DNA of 64,000 nucleotides from Solirubrobacteraceae bacterium (GCA_016463765.1 JAEMQS010000007.1:1-64000), one strand, 5' to 3'. Shown: positions 7,577-19,292, counted from the stretch's first letter. Notes: generated from the sequence alone by a model not told the origin. Numbers and translations: made by a program.

Positions 7577-8829
7577 GTGAACGACCGACTCCACGCACCA
7601 CGCGGCACGTACGACGTGCTGCCCGAGGATCACGCCGCGCGCGGCCCCGTGCTGCGCGTGGCGGAGACGATCCTCGAGCGGGCCGGCTACCGCCGCATCG
7701 AAACGCCGGTCTTCGAGCACACCGAGCTGTTCGCCCGAGGCGTCGGCGCGTCGACGGACATCGTGCAGAAGGAGATGTACACCTTCGACGACGGGGGCGG
7801 GCGATCGCTGACGCTGCGGCCTGAGGGCACCGCGTCGATCTGCCGCGCGTACGTCGACCACGGCATGCACAAGCTGCCCCAGCCGGTGAAGGTCTGGTAC
7901 CACGGGCCGTTCTTCCGGTACGAGCGCGCGCAGGCCGGCCGCTACCGCCAGTTCTGGCAGATCGGCGCCGAGGCGATCGGCAGCGACGCGCCCGCGCTCG
8001 ACGCCGAGGTCATCGTCCTGCTCGCCTCGATCCTCGACGAGCTCGAGGTCGGCGGCCTGCGCCTGCGGATCGGGAGCCTCGGCAGCCCGGAGACGCGTGC
8101 GGCGTACCGCGAGGAGCTGCAGGGTCACCTGCGCCGCCACGAGGGCCAGCTCAGCGACGACGTGCGCGCGCGGATCGACCTCAACCCGCTGCGCGCGTTC
8201 GACAGCGACCACCCGGGCACGCGCGAGGTCATGGCGACCGCCCCGCTGCTGCTCGACCGCCTGAGCGCCGAGGACGCTGAGCACTTCGCCGAGGTCCGCG
8301 CCCTGCTCGACGCCGTGGAGCTGCCCTACGAGGTCGACCCGACCCTCGTGCGCGGCCTGGACTACTACGCACGCACGGTGTTCGAGTTCACGAGCGACGC
8401 GCTCGGCGCGCAGAGCGGCGTCGGCGGTGGCGGCCGGTACGACGGCCTCATCGCGCAGCTCGGCGGGCAGGAGACCCCGGCGTGCGGCTGGGCGGCGGGC
8501 GTCGAGCGCATGCTGCTCGCGGCCGGTGATCGCCCGGCGGCGGCGCCGATCGTCGACCTCTACCTCGCCGTCGACGGCGGCGAAGCGGCACGGCTGCGGG
8601 CGTTCCGGATCGGCGCCGAGGCGCGCCGTGCCGGGCTCGCCGCGCAGGTCGAACTCGCCGGCCGGTCGCTGAAGGGACAGCTCAAGCAGGCCTCGCGCCT
8701 CTCGGCCCGCTACGTTGCCATCGTGGATGACACGGGTCAGGTGCGTCTGAAGGACATGGACGCCGCAGAGCAGCTGGAGATCTCCGACGTCGACGTCGTC
8801 GCGCAGGTGCTGCGCGGGCGGGGTCTGTC

Positions 8830-8833
<4 letters not shown>
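7577..8833 (+). CDS. hisS: Histidyl-tRNA synthetase
   Basis: 418 aa, GTG start. A class II aminoacyl-tRNA synthetase that charges tRNA-His. It opens APRGTYDVLPED, typical of HisRS. Motif 2 is FFRYERAQAGRYRQFWQIGAE-like, and the histidine-specific segments LVRGLDYYARTVFE and GGGGRYDGL are intact. The C-terminal anticodon-binding domain covers about residues 320-418. Length is normal for the bacterial form. The stop overlaps the aspS ATG (ATGA), so both synthetases are made from one transcript. Confidence 0.97.
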
Positions 8834-10590
<1,757 letters not shown>

Positions 10591-10673
10591 TCCACCCGGG
10601 ACGCGCTGCCTCAACCTGGCGCGTTCACTACCGATGAGTGGGGAGGCCGCGGGTCCCCACTTGGAGGTAGTCG

Positions 10674-12860
10674 ATGTCCTGGAAGATCGCTGACCTGAGC
10701 GTGCGCGCGAAGCTCGCCGCCATGCTCACGGTGCCGCTGCTCGGGCTCGTGGCCTTCGGGCTGGTGGCGATCGACCAGAAGCGCGACGTGGCCGACCAGG
10801 CGGGCGCGATCGAGGACCTGACTGGCCTGGCGGGTGCCACCGGGGCCTTCCTGCATGAATCCCAGCGCGAGCGCGGCCTCACGAGCCTGAAGCTCAGCGG
10901 CACCGACGTGGGCGATGACCTGACGGCGCAGCGGGGCAAGACCGACCAGGCGCTGCGCGCGCTGCGTGACAGCACCACCGGGACGCGCGATGCGCAGTCC
11001 ACCACGCTGCGGACCCGCGCCGATGCCCTGGCGAAGGAGACTGGCGAGCTGGGCGACCTGCGCGAGCGCATCGACGCCGGCTCGGTTCCCGCCAGCGAGG
11101 CCGTCGCCTGGTACACCGCCACCCACGGGCTGGCGCTGGATGCGGTGGCCGAGGTCGCGGGCTCCTCTGACGACCCGGCGATGGCCGGAGACCTCAACGC
11201 CTACGTGGCGTACCTGGGCGCGAAGGAGGCCGCGGGCATCGAACGCGCGACGCTCGCCGCCGGCCTGCGCAACGGCGCCTGGCCGGACGCGGCGACACTG
11301 CGCGCGTTCGTGTCGGCCGTGGCTGTCCAGGGCGCCCGGCTTCAGACCTTCGAGCTCCGCGCGAACCCCGGGGCGCGCACCTTCGCGGAGCGCACCGTCG
11401 CCGGGGACGACGTCGCGCGCGCCGAGAAGATCCGCGAGGCCGCGCTGGCCGGGCTGACCGACGACACCGTCACGGGCGCGACCCCCGCGGTGTGGTTCGA
11501 GGCCCAGACCGCGCGCATCGACCGGATGAAGCAGGTGGAGGACAAGCTCGCGACGGACCTGGTGGCCGAGGCCGGCGACATTCGCGCGGCCGCCTCTCAG
11601 GACGTGCGGCTCTACGCGCTGCTGGTGCTGGCGGCGATCGCGGCCGGCCTGGGCATCGCCTTCCTCGTCGCGCGCCAGCTGCGCCGCGCCGTCGCGACGG
11701 TGCTCGACCGGCTGCGGACACTCTCCGGGGAGGACGTCCCGAGCGTCGCTCGTGGGATCACGGCCATGGCCGAAGGCGACCTGACGGTCACGGCCAGCGC
11801 CTCGACGGCGCCGATCGAGCGCCCCGGACGCGACGAGATCGGGCAGATCGGGTCGGCGGTCAACGAGATCGCTGACGGCACCGGCCGGATGGCCGGCGCG
11901 TACAACGAGACCCGCGCCACCCTGGCGTCCATCCTCGAAGAGGTGTCGGGCACGGCACAGACGGTGTCGAGCGCGTCGCACGAGATGGCGGCGACCTCGC
12001 AGGAGGCGGGGACGGCGACGGGGGTGATCGCGCACGCGATCACGGACATGGCCCACGGCGCCGAGCGGCAGGTCCGCATGGTGGAGTCGGCCCGTCAGAA
12101 GGCCGAGGAGGTCGTCACGGCGACGGAGGCGGCGGCGCAGGGAGCGCAGCGCACCGCGGGCTCCGCCGATGACGCGCAGACCGCGGCGACCGAGGGCGGC
12201 GAGGCGGTCGCCCGCGTCACCGAGGCGATGCGCGGCGTCCGCGAGGCGTCCGAGGAGGCCACGCGGTCGATCCAGGGGCTGGGCGCGAAGTCCGACGCGA
12301 TCGGCGGCATCATCGCCACGATCCGCGCGATCGCCGAGCAGACGAACCTGCTCGCGCTCAACGCCGCGATCGAGGCGGCCCGCGCCGGTGAGCAGGGCCG
12401 CGGGTTCGCGGTCGTGGCCGAGGAGGTCCGCACGCTGGCCGAGGAGTCCCAGGACGCCGCGCGGTCGATCGGGGAGCTCGTCACCGAGATTCAGCACGAG
12501 ACGACCGACGCCGTGTCCGTCGTCGAACGCGGCGCCCGGCGCAGCGAGGAGTCCGGGCACATCGTCGAGGACGCGCGGCTGGCGTTCGAGCGGATCGGCG
12601 CGTCGGTCGAGGACGTCAGCGGCCAGGTCGCCGACATCGTCGCGGCCGCGGAGCGCATCGCGAGCGCCGCCCAGGCCATGCGCGAGAGCATGGAGGAGGT
12701 GGCCGCCGTGTCGGAGGAGGCGTCCGCATCGACGCAGCAGGTGTCGGCGTCGACGGAGGAGACGAGCGCGTCGGCGCAGCAGATCGCCGGCAGCGCGGCC
12801 TCGCTGGCGACGACGGCGGGCGAGCTGGAGGCCCTCGCGAGCCGGTTCCGGGTGGCCTGA
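10674..12860 (+). CDS. Methyl-accepting chemotaxis protein with NIT-like sensor
   Basis: 728 aa; ATG preceded by GGAGGT at 10663-10668. TM1 is about residues 14-33. The extracellular helical domain (about 45-300) carries [16 protein letters not shown], the sequence typical of nitrate/nitrite-sensing (NIT) domains. TM2 is about 312-333, then HAMP (334-405) and a long cytoplasmic signalling rod whose hairpin tip contains the conserved [33 protein letters not shown] segment (given here only to identify the tip). Glu/Gln/Ala/Ser-rich heptads before and after the tip look like methylation helices. No CheR-binding pentapeptide is at the C-terminus, and no che gene is in the window. Confidence 0.92.
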   Translation: MSWKIADLSVRAKLAAMLTVPLLGLVAFGLVAIDQKRDVADQAGAIEDLTGLAGATGAFLHESQRERGLTSLKLSGTDVGDDLTAQRGKTDQALRALRDSTTGTRDAQSTTLRTRADALAKETGELGDLRERIDAGSVPASEAVAWYTATHGLALDAVAEVAGSSDDPAMAGDLNAYVAYLGAKEAAGIERATLAAGLRNGAWPDAATLRAFVSAVAVQGARLQTFELRANPGARTFAERTVAGDDVARAEKIREAALAGLTDDTVTGATPAVWFEAQTARIDRMKQVEDKLATDLVAEAGDIRAAASQDVRLYALLVLAAIAAGLGIAFLVARQLRRAVATVLDRLRTLSGEDVPSVARGITAMAEGDLTVTASASTAPIERPGRDEIGQIGSAVNEIADGTGRMAGAYNETRATLASILEEVSGTAQTVSSASHEMAATSQEAGTATGVIAHAITDMAHGAERQVRMVESARQKAEEVVTATEAAAQGAQRTAGSADDAQTAATEGGEAVARVTEAMRGVREASEEATRSIQGLGAKSDAIGGIIATIRAIAEQTNLLALNAAIEAARAGEQGRGFAVVAEEVRTLAEESQDAARSIGELVTEIQHETTDAVSVVERGARRSEESGHIVEDARLAFERIGASVEDVSGQVADIVAAAERIASAAQAMRESMEEVAAVSEEASASTQQVSASTEETSASAQQIAGSAASLATTAGELEALASRFRVA

Positions 12861-12930
12861 TGATCGCGCAATCGGCTAGGCCTGGGCTCAGGATTCACAG
12901 TTTTCCGCGCTCCGGCCGACTACTCGACCG

Positions 12931-13632
12931 ATGACCCAGGTCTCCCGCCCCATGATCATCGCCCTGGCGGGCACACTGCTGTTCGCCGCGGTGTGGTTCA
13001 CGCTGCTGCGCCCCAAGCCCGCCGACGATGTCGTGACCGCGCCGGCCACGCCCGCCGCGACCCCGGCGACGCCCTCCGCGGACGGCTCGTCCGTGACCGA
13101 CGCGCCGGCGCAGGCGCAGGCCGCGGTGGACGCCACCAACGCCGCGTCCGCGCAGGCCGAGGCCCAGGCCGACGCGGCCACCGGCGACACGGCCGCCCCG
13201 GCGGCGCCGGCGACCGACGACACCGCCGCGGGCTCATCTTCTTCTTCAGCGACGCAGGCCGCAGGCGCCGAGACGCCCGCGCGCGAGGTCACGACCGACG
13301 CCGGCGTCCCCGCCGGTGAGGCCGCGGTCCTGCGCCAGCTCGCCGACGGCAAAGTCGTCGTGATGCTGTTCTGGAACGCGTCGAGCGCGGACGACCGCGC
13401 CGCGCGCCGCGCCGTGACCGAGGCCACGAAGGGCGACAAGGACGTCGCGGTCCGTGTCGTGCGCGCCGAGAACGTCGGCTCGTACGAGGCGATCACGGGT
13501 GGCGTCACCGTCGCCCAGACGCCGACCACGATGATCATCGGCCCGGAGCGCAAGGCCGTGACGATCACCGGCCTGATCGACCCGCTCGAGATCGAGCAGG
13601 CGATCGCCCGCATGGCGCCTGCCAAGGGCTGA
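12931..13632 (+). CDS. Membrane-anchored thioredoxin-fold protein without CxxC
   Basis: 233 aa. One N-terminal TM helix (about 7-26) is followed by an 80-residue Ala/Pro/Thr/Asp-rich linker and a thioredoxin-like domain (about 125-233). The strand VVVMLFWN ends in NASSADD where redox thioredoxins have WCxxC, so no redox-active cysteine pair exists. The cis-proline loop (TPTT) and the final helix are kept. A structural or binding role outside the membrane is more likely than disulfide chemistry. It lies 24 bases before the mnmA fusion gene, which has its own promoter-like element. Confidence 0.7.
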   Translation: MTQVSRPMIIALAGTLLFAAVWFTLLRPKPADDVVTAPATPAATPATPSADGSSVTDAPAQAQAAVDATNAASAQAEAQADAATGDTAAPAAPATDDTAAGSSSSSATQAAGAETPAREVTTDAGVPAGEAAVLRQLADGKVVVMLFWNASSADDRAARRAVTEATKGDKDVAVRVVRAENVGSYEAITGGVTVAQTPTTMIIGPERKAVTITGLIDPLEIEQAIARMAPAKG

Positions 13633-13643
13633 CGCGCCGCATC

Positions 13644-13649
13644 TACACT
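13644..13649 (+). promoter_or_regulatory. -10 element (TACACT) for the mnmA fusion gene
   Basis: 7 bases before ATG 13657, in the 24-base gap after the thioredoxin-like gene. Confidence 0.45.
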
Positions 13650-13656
13650 CGGCCGC

Positions 13657-15081
13657 ATGGCCGATGAGCGCTTCGAGGAGCATCTGCGCCACCCGCAGGG
13701 CTCCGGGACGATCCCTGACGGCGCCTGCACGGGTGTGGCCGGCGGTTCGGTCTGCGGCGACCTGGTGCGCTTTGGCCTGACGCTCGACGGGACCCACGTC
13801 TCGGCCGCCGGTTTCGAGGCCGACGGGTGCGGGGCGCTGACGGCGGCGGCGAGTGCCGCGGTCGATCTCGTGGAGGGCGCGTCGCTGTTCGACGCGGCGC
13901 GGGTGGGGTCGCCCACGATCGCGGACGCGCTCGGTGGATTGAGCGCCGGCAAGCTCCACGCGGCGGACCTCGTCAGCGACGCGTTGCATCAGGCGCTCGG
14001 CGCCGCCGCCACCGCGCACGCGGCGATCGCGCCGTCCGCGGACCGCACGCTCGTGGCGATGAGCGGCGGCGTGGACAGTGCCGTGGCCGCGCTGCTGTGC
14101 GCCCGCGAGCCCGGGGCGGAGGTCTGCGCGGTGACGCTCGAGCTGTGGCGCGACCCCGAGAACGACGCGGAGGCGTCGTGCTGTTCGGCGTCGGCCGTGC
14201 GCGTCGCGCGGTCGCTGGCCCACCGGATGGGCCTGCCGCACCTCACGGTCGATCTGCGCGCCGAGTTCCGGGCGGGCGTCGTCGAGCCCTACCTGGCCGA
14301 TCACGCCGCGGGCCTGACGCCCAACCCGTGCGTGCGCTGCAACGGCCACGTCCGGCTCGACGCGATGGTCGACCTGGCCGACCGGCTGGGCGCCGGCGCG
14401 CTCGCGACCGGCCACTACGCGCGGGTGCGCGACGGGTTGCTCACGCTCGCCGCGGACCCGGCGAAGGACCAGACCTACATGCTCGCCGCGACCTCGCCCG
14501 AAACGATCGCGCGGCTGCGCTTCCCGCTCGGGGACCTGACGAAGCCCGAGGTCCGCGAGCTGGCGGCAGCGGCCGACCTGCCGGTCGCCCGGGCGCCGGA
14601 GTCCCAGGACCTCTGCTTCCTGGCCGGCACCGGCAAGGCGCGATTCCTGGCGCGCCACGGGCGGCTGCGCGACCGCGACGGCGCGATCGTCGACCGCCAG
14701 GGCCGCGAGCTGGGCCGCCACCGCGGTCACCACCACTACACGGTCGGTCAGCGTCGCGGCCTGGGCCTCAGCGCACCCGATGCGGACGGACTGCCCGAGG
14801 CGCTCTACGTCCTGGGCACCGACGCGGACGCGAACACCGTGACGGTCGGGCCCCGCGACGCGCTGGCGACGACGCGCGTCGGGCTGCGCGGCCTCACGCT
14901 GCACCGGCCCGCGAGTGAGGTCGACGCGGTGAAGCTGCGCTACCGCCAGCGGCCGCTCGCCGCGCGGCTGGACGGCGACGACGTCGTGCTGGCCGAGCCG
15001 ATGGATGGCGCGGCACCCGGCCAGGCGGCGGTGCTGCTCGCCGGCGACCGCATCGTCGGATCGGCCTGGATCAGGGCGTGA
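13657..15081 (+). CDS. mnmA: IscU/NifU-like domain fused to tRNA 2-thiouridylase MnmA
   Basis: 474 aa. Residues 1-120 match the IscU/NifU scaffold fold: VCGDLV (Cys33, Asp35), ADGCGA (Cys58) and ADALGGLSAGKLHAADL. The third cluster-binding cysteine (H-C in IscU) is Ala102. Residues 129-474 are MnmA: PP-loop SGGVDS (136-141), NPCVRCN (Cys225, Cys228), DLCFL (Cys320), GHYA and HHYTVGQRRGLG. MnmA makes s2U34 in tRNA-Lys, -Glu and -Gln. The CxxC plus distant Cys pattern is that of the [4Fe-4S]-dependent MnmA described for Thermus. The gene converges on the amidotransferase gene, with 11 bases of overlap. Confidence 0.9.
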   Translation: MADERFEEHLRHPQGSGTIPDGACTGVAGGSVCGDLVRFGLTLDGTHVSAAGFEADGCGALTAAASAAVDLVEGASLFDAARVGSPTIADALGGLSAGKLHAADLVSDALHQALGAAATAHAAIAPSADRTLVAMSGGVDSAVAALLCAREPGAEVCAVTLELWRDPENDAEASCCSASAVRVARSLAHRMGLPHLTVDLRAEFRAGVVEPYLADHAAGLTPNPCVRCNGHVRLDAMVDLADRLGAGALATGHYARVRDGLLTLAADPAKDQTYMLAATSPETIARLRFPLGDLTKPEVRELAAAADLPVARAPESQDLCFLAGTGKARFLARHGRLRDRDGAIVDRQGRELGRHRGHHHYTVGQRRGLGLSAPDADGLPEALYVLGTDADANTVTVGPRDALATTRVGLRGLTLHRPASEVDAVKLRYRQRPLAARLDGDDVVLAEPMDGAAPGQAAVLLAGDRIVGSAWIRA

Positions 15082-15910
15082 GCGCGGCGAACGGCACGTG
15101 CTCGTCCTCCCCGGGACGGACGATCACCGCCGTGCGCTCTGGAACCTCACGCCACACACCCTCCATCGGACCGAGCGGCTCGGAGACCACGAGCCGGTCC
15201 TCCGGCCCGAGGGCCTGGAAGCGCTCGATGTCGGGGTACATCTCGCGCAGGGTCTCCGGGTCGTTGCTCTCGTAGAGCGTGCGCGACTGCGATCCGCTGC
15301 CGTAGCGCACCGCCCACAGCGTTCGCCCGTTGCTGAACCCCGCGGTCATCTCCACCGGATGGTCGATGCCGGCCTCGCGGCCGACACGCTCGATGAACCC
15401 GACGGCGCGCGCGAGCCCGCCGAGCGGGTCGTCCTGCAGGCCGAAGCTCAGCGCGAGGAAGAACATCAGCTCGGAGTCCGTGCTGCCCTCGATCTCGTTG
15501 TACAGCGACGGATCGACGCCGAGCATGAGCTCGCGGCGGATCCGCGGGTAGTCGACGATCTCGCCGTTCTGCACGAACAGCCAGTCGCCGTGGCGGAACG
15601 GATGGCAGTTCGTCTGCTGGACCGGCGTGCCCGTCGTCATCCGCACGTGGGCGAGGAACAGCCGCGTGCGGACGTGCGCCGCCAGCTCGCGCAGGTTGAC
15701 GTCGTTCCACGCGGGCTGCACGCTGCGGTAGCGCCCGGGCGGATGGCCCTCGGCGAACTCGTCGTACCACCCGATGCCGAACCCGTCACCGTTGAGGAGC
15801 TCGAAGCCCTCCGACGCGTGCTGGCTCTGGGCGATGAGCCCGTGCTGAGTCCGGTAGAGCGGGTCCTCGATGAGGATCGGCTCGCCGAAGTAGGCGTTCC
15901 AGCGGCACAT
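15071..15910 (-). CDS. Class II glutamine amidotransferase (copy 1)
   Basis: 279 aa. Starts MCRWNAYFGEP, so Cys2 becomes the N-terminal nucleophile after Met removal. Further class II amidotransferase motifs: LLNGDGFGIGWY, LAHVRMTTGTPVQQTNCHPF and the NGEIVDY segment. It belongs to the YafJ/EgtC-like group, which releases ammonia from glutamine or hydrolyses gamma-glutamyl amides; the acceptor is unknown. It lies 9 bases downstream of the cyclophilin gene on the same strand, so the two are probably co-transcribed. A second gene of exactly the same length is at 32545-33384. Confidence 0.85.
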   Translation of the reverse strand: MCRWNAYFGEPILIEDPLYRTQHGLIAQSQHASEGFELLNGDGFGIGWYDEFAEGHPPGRYRSVQPAWNDVNLRELAAHVRTRLFLAHVRMTTGTPVQQTNCHPFRHGDWLFVQNGEIVDYPRIRRELMLGVDPSLYNEIEGSTDSELMFFLALSFGLQDDPLGGLARAVGFIERVGREAGIDHPVEMTAGFSNGRTLWAVRYGSGSQSRTLYESNDPETLREMYPDIERFQALGPEDRLVVSEPLGPMEGVWREVPERTAVIVRPGEDEHVPFAALTP

Positions 15911-15919
15911 CGCGCGCGC

Positions 15920-16615
15920 CTACGACTCGGCGACCTTGATGCTCTCGATGATGACCGGGCTGACGGGCTGCTCGGTCGACGGGTCGGTCTCGACACCCTC
16001 GATCGTCGTGACGACGTCGATGCCCTCGGTGACCTCGCCCAGCAGCGCGTAGTCGGCCGGCAGGCCCGCGTCGTCGCCACTGACGACGTAGAACTGGCTG
16101 CCCGACGTGCCCGCCGGCTCGGCGCCGGTCTTCGCCATCGCCACGACGCCCTTCGTGTACTGGATGTCGCTCGGCGGGGCTTCCTCGACGGAGTAGTCCG
16201 GGCCGCCCGTGCCGTCACCGGCGGGGTCGCCGCCCTGGATGACGAAGCCCGGGACGATGCGGTGGAACGACGTGCCGTCGTAGAAGCCCTCGTCGGCGAG
16301 GTGCTTGAAGGAGTTCGACGTCTTCGGCGCGCGCTTGACGTCGAGCGTGATCTCGAAGGTGCCACAGTTCGTCGTCACGGTCGCCACGTAGGTCTTGGCG
16401 GGATCGAGCTTGCCGGTGGGCTCACCGACCGCGCTGTCCTTGGGCTCGGCGGGCTCGGCGGGCGTGCATTCGCCGGCCGCCGGAGCCGCGGCGGTCGTCT
16501 CCGCGGTGGTCTCCGCCTGGGTCGCCGCGCTGTCTCCGGAGTCGTCGTCATCGGAGCCGCAGGCGGCGAACGTGAGGGCGAGCAGGACGGCCAGGACGGT
16601 CAAGAGACGAGACAT
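15920..16615 (-). CDS. Cyclophilin-type peptidyl-prolyl isomerase lipoprotein
   Basis: 231 aa from ATG 16615. A second in-frame ATG at 16627 overlaps the likely -10 element, so I prefer the inner start. A lipoprotein signal (LTFAAC-GSDDD) would anchor it to the outer face of the membrane. An acidic, Ala/Thr-rich linker leads into a cyclophilin domain (about 70-231) with FEITLDVKRAPKTSNSF, FHRIVPGFVIQGGDPAGDGTGG and GSQFYVV, including the catalytic Arg in FHR. It probably helps folding of exported proteins. It is divergent from alaS across a 58-base gap. Confidence 0.9.
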   Translation of the reverse strand: MSRLLTVLAVLLALTFAACGSDDDDSGDSAATQAETTAETTAAAPAAGECTPAEPAEPKDSAVGEPTGKLDPAKTYVATVTTNCGTFEITLDVKRAPKTSNSFKHLADEGFYDGTSFHRIVPGFVIQGGDPAGDGTGGPDYSVEEAPPSDIQYTKGVVAMAKTGAEPAGTSGSQFYVVSGDDAGLPADYALLGEVTEGIDVVTTIEGVETDPSTEQPVSPVIIESIKVAES

Positions 16616-16622
16616 GCGCGCG

Positions 16623-16628
16623 AGCATA
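16623..16628 (-). promoter_or_regulatory. -10 element (TATGCT) for the cyclophilin gene
   Basis: Read on the minus strand, 7 bases before ATG 16615. It supports that start over 16627. Confidence 0.4.
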
Positions 16629-16673
16629 GAACGAAGGGAGCGGCCGCATGCGCTTGAATCAACGGTCGTGACG

Positions 16674-19292
16674 ATGACGACCGACGAGATCCGCGAGACG
16701 TTCCTGGAGTTCTACGCCTCCCGCGACCACAAGCGCTTGCCCTCCGCATCCCTGGTCCCGGCGACCTTCGATCCGTCGGTCCTGCTGACCACCGCGGGCA
16801 TGCATCCGCTCAAGCCGTACTTCCTCGGCCAGGAGACGCCGCCGCATCAGCGGCTCACGAGCTGCCAGAAGTGCTTCCGCACGACCGACATCGAGAACGT
16901 CGGCAACACCGCGCGCCACCTCACGTTCTTCGAGATGCTCGGCAACTTCTCGATCGGCGACTACTTCAAGAAGGGCGCCGCGGAGTTCGCCTGGGAGCTG
17001 TCCATCCAGGGCTTCGGGTTCAAGCCCGAGGACATCTGGATCACGGTCTTCGAGGGTGACGACGAACTCGGCCTCGGGCCCGACCAGGAGGCCATCGACG
17101 CGTGGCTGGAGATCGGGGTGCCGCGCGAGCGGATCGTCGCGTGCAACCGCGAGGAGAACTTCTGGCAGGCGGGGCCGACGGGGCCGTGCGGCCCGTGCTC
17201 GGAGCTGTATCTCGACCGCGGCGTCGAGTACGGCAAGGAGGACGACCTGCCGGGCGGCGAGAACGAGCGCTTCCTGGAGTACTGGAACCTCGTCTTCATG
17301 CAGTTCAACCAGGACCCGGTGAACACGCTGACGCCGCTGCCGGCGCAGAACATCGACACCGGCCTGGGCCTGAACCGGATGGCGCTCATCCAGCAGGGCG
17401 CCGAGACGATCTTCGAGACCGACCAGTTCATCCCGCTCATCGAGCTGGGCCGCGAGCTGGCGCAGAAGGAGGTCGACGAGCGCGCGCTGCGCATCCTGGC
17501 CGATCACTCGCGCGCCGCGACCTTTCTGATCGCCGACGGCGTCGTGCCGTCGAACGAGGACCGCGGCTACATCCTGCGCCGGATCATGCGCCGCGCGATC
17601 CAGCAGGGCCACCGCATCGGCATCGAGGGTGACGAGGGCCTGTTCCTGCCGCTGTTCGTCGACCGCGTCATCGAGGTCATGGGCAAGGGCTACCCCCAGA
17701 TCGTGGCCGAGCGCGACAACATCCAGCGCTGGGTCAAGGCCGAGGAGGAGGGCTTCGGCCGGACGCTCGAGCAGGGCACGAAGCTCCTGCACGAGGTCAT
17801 CGAGCAGTCGCGGGAGTCCGGCGCGATCCCCGCGGCCGACGCGTTCAAGCTGCACGACACCTTCGGCTTCCCGTTCGAGGTCACCCGCGAGCTCGCGCTC
17901 GAGGAGGGCCTGGAGGTCGACACGACCGGGTTCGACGAGCTCATGGAGCAGCAGCGCGCCCGTGCGCGCGGCGGCCGCGCGCAGGCCACCGACGGCGAGG
18001 GGCTGCGCGAGGGCGCGCTCGAGCTCGTCCGCAAGAGCGACTTCGAGACGGAGTTCGTCGGGTACGAGACCACCGAGCAGCACACCGCGGTGGGGGAGGT
18101 CACCGAGGTCGCGGGTCAGCTGCTCGTGCGCCTCGTCGAGTCGCCGTTCTATGCGACCGGCGGCGGCCAGGTCTCCGACGGCGGCGAGCTGGCGTGCGAC
18201 AGCGGCGACTGCCGCGCGGTGGTCACCGACGTGCTGCGCCTGGGCAACGACCAGGCCCTCGTCGTCGACGTCCAGCAGGGCGAGCTGCACGACGGCGAGC
18301 GCGTCGTCGCGCGGGTCGACCGGGCCGCGCGCCACGCGACGCAGGCCAACCACACTGCGACGCACCTCCTGCATGCCGCGCTGCGTGAGGCGCTCGGCCC
18401 GCACGTCCGGCAGGCCGGCTCGTACGTCGGCCCGGACAAACTGCGCTTCGACTTCACCCACGGCGAGCGCCTGGCCCCCGAGGAGGTCAAGGCCGTCGAG
18501 GACCGCGTCAACGACTGGATCCTGCGCAACGACCCGGTGCGCCCGCAGACGACGACGCTCGCCGAGGCGCAGGAGCTCGGCGCGATGGCGCTGTTCGGCG
18601 AGAAGTACGGCGACATCGTGCGGATGGTCGAGATCGGCGACGGCGAGTACTCCCGCGAGCTGTGCGGCGGCACCCACGTGCGCGCCACGGCGGAGATCGG
18701 CGTCTTCAAGATCACCAGTGAGGGCTCGAGCGCGGCGAACGTCCGGCGCATCGAGGCGATCACCGGTCCCGAGGCCGTGAAGCTGCTGCGCGAGGAGGAC
18801 CGGCTGCTGCGCGAGGGTGCGTCGGCGCTGAAGACGCAGCCCGAGCGGCTGCCCGAGGCCATCGCCGCGCTGCAGGCCAAGGCCAAGCAGGCCGCCAAGA
18901 CGCAGGCCGCGGGTGGCGGCGCCGACGAGGCCGCGCTGGTCGGCAAGGCGACGGACATCGCCGGGGCGTCGGTCGTCGCCGAGATCGTGGAGGGCATCGA
19001 GCCAAAGCAGCTCATGGACGTCGCCGATCGCGTGAAGGGCAAGCTCGGCGACGAGGGCGCCGTGGTGCTCGGCGCCGTCAACGAGGGCAAGGTGAGCCTC
19101 GTGGTCGCGGTGGCCCCGGCGCTCATCGAGCGCGGCGTGAAGGCGGGCGCGATCGTCAAGGAGGCCGCGCAGGTCGTCGGCGGCGGGGGCGGCGGGCGCG
19201 ACACGATCGCCCAGGCCGGCGGCAAGGACGCGGCGAAGCTGCCCGACGCGCTGACCGCGGCGAAGGCGGCCATCGAGCGCGCACTGGCGTAG
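16674..19292 (+). CDS. alaS: Alanyl-tRNA synthetase
   Basis: 872 aa from ATG 16674, where family homology (TTDEIRETFLEFYASRDHKRLPS) begins; a GTG at 16668 is an alternative and the frame is open further upstream. The class II catalytic core includes the FFEMLGNFSIGDYFK and GPTGPCGPCSE segments. The editing domain holds the zinc-site histidines (NHTATHLLHAALRE) and CGGTHVRATAEIG. A C-terminal C-Ala/DHHA1 domain ends in GGGGGGRDTIAQAGG. It charges tRNA-Ala and hydrolyses mischarged Ser/Gly-tRNA-Ala. Stop TAG overlaps the ruvX GTG by one base. Confidence 0.97.
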   Translation: MTTDEIRETFLEFYASRDHKRLPSASLVPATFDPSVLLTTAGMHPLKPYFLGQETPPHQRLTSCQKCFRTTDIENVGNTARHLTFFEMLGNFSIGDYFKKGAAEFAWELSIQGFGFKPEDIWITVFEGDDELGLGPDQEAIDAWLEIGVPRERIVACNREENFWQAGPTGPCGPCSELYLDRGVEYGKEDDLPGGENERFLEYWNLVFMQFNQDPVNTLTPLPAQNIDTGLGLNRMALIQQGAETIFETDQFIPLIELGRELAQKEVDERALRILADHSRAATFLIADGVVPSNEDRGYILRRIMRRAIQQGHRIGIEGDEGLFLPLFVDRVIEVMGKGYPQIVAERDNIQRWVKAEEEGFGRTLEQGTKLLHEVIEQSRESGAIPAADAFKLHDTFGFPFEVTRELALEEGLEVDTTGFDELMEQQRARARGGRAQATDGEGLREGALELVRKSDFETEFVGYETTEQHTAVGEVTEVAGQLLVRLVESPFYATGGGQVSDGGELACDSGDCRAVVTDVLRLGNDQALVVDVQQGELHDGERVVARVDRAARHATQANHTATHLLHAALREALGPHVRQAGSYVGPDKLRFDFTHGERLAPEEVKAVEDRVNDWILRNDPVRPQTTTLAEAQELGAMALFGEKYGDIVRMVEIGDGEYSRELCGGTHVRATAEIGVFKITSEGSSAANVRRIEAITGPEAVKLLREEDRLLREGASALKTQPERLPEAIAALQAKAKQAAKTQAAGGGADEAALVGKATDIAGASVVAEIVEGIEPKQLMDVADRVKGKLGDEGAVVLGAVNEGKVSLVVAVAPALIERGVKAGAIVKEAAQVVGGGGGGRDTIAQAGGKDAAKLPDALTAAKAAIERALA

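Noticed and set aside
16659-18677. 672-codon minus-strand frame opposite alaS
   Set aside because: Antisense shadow of alaS with the same low-complexity composition.
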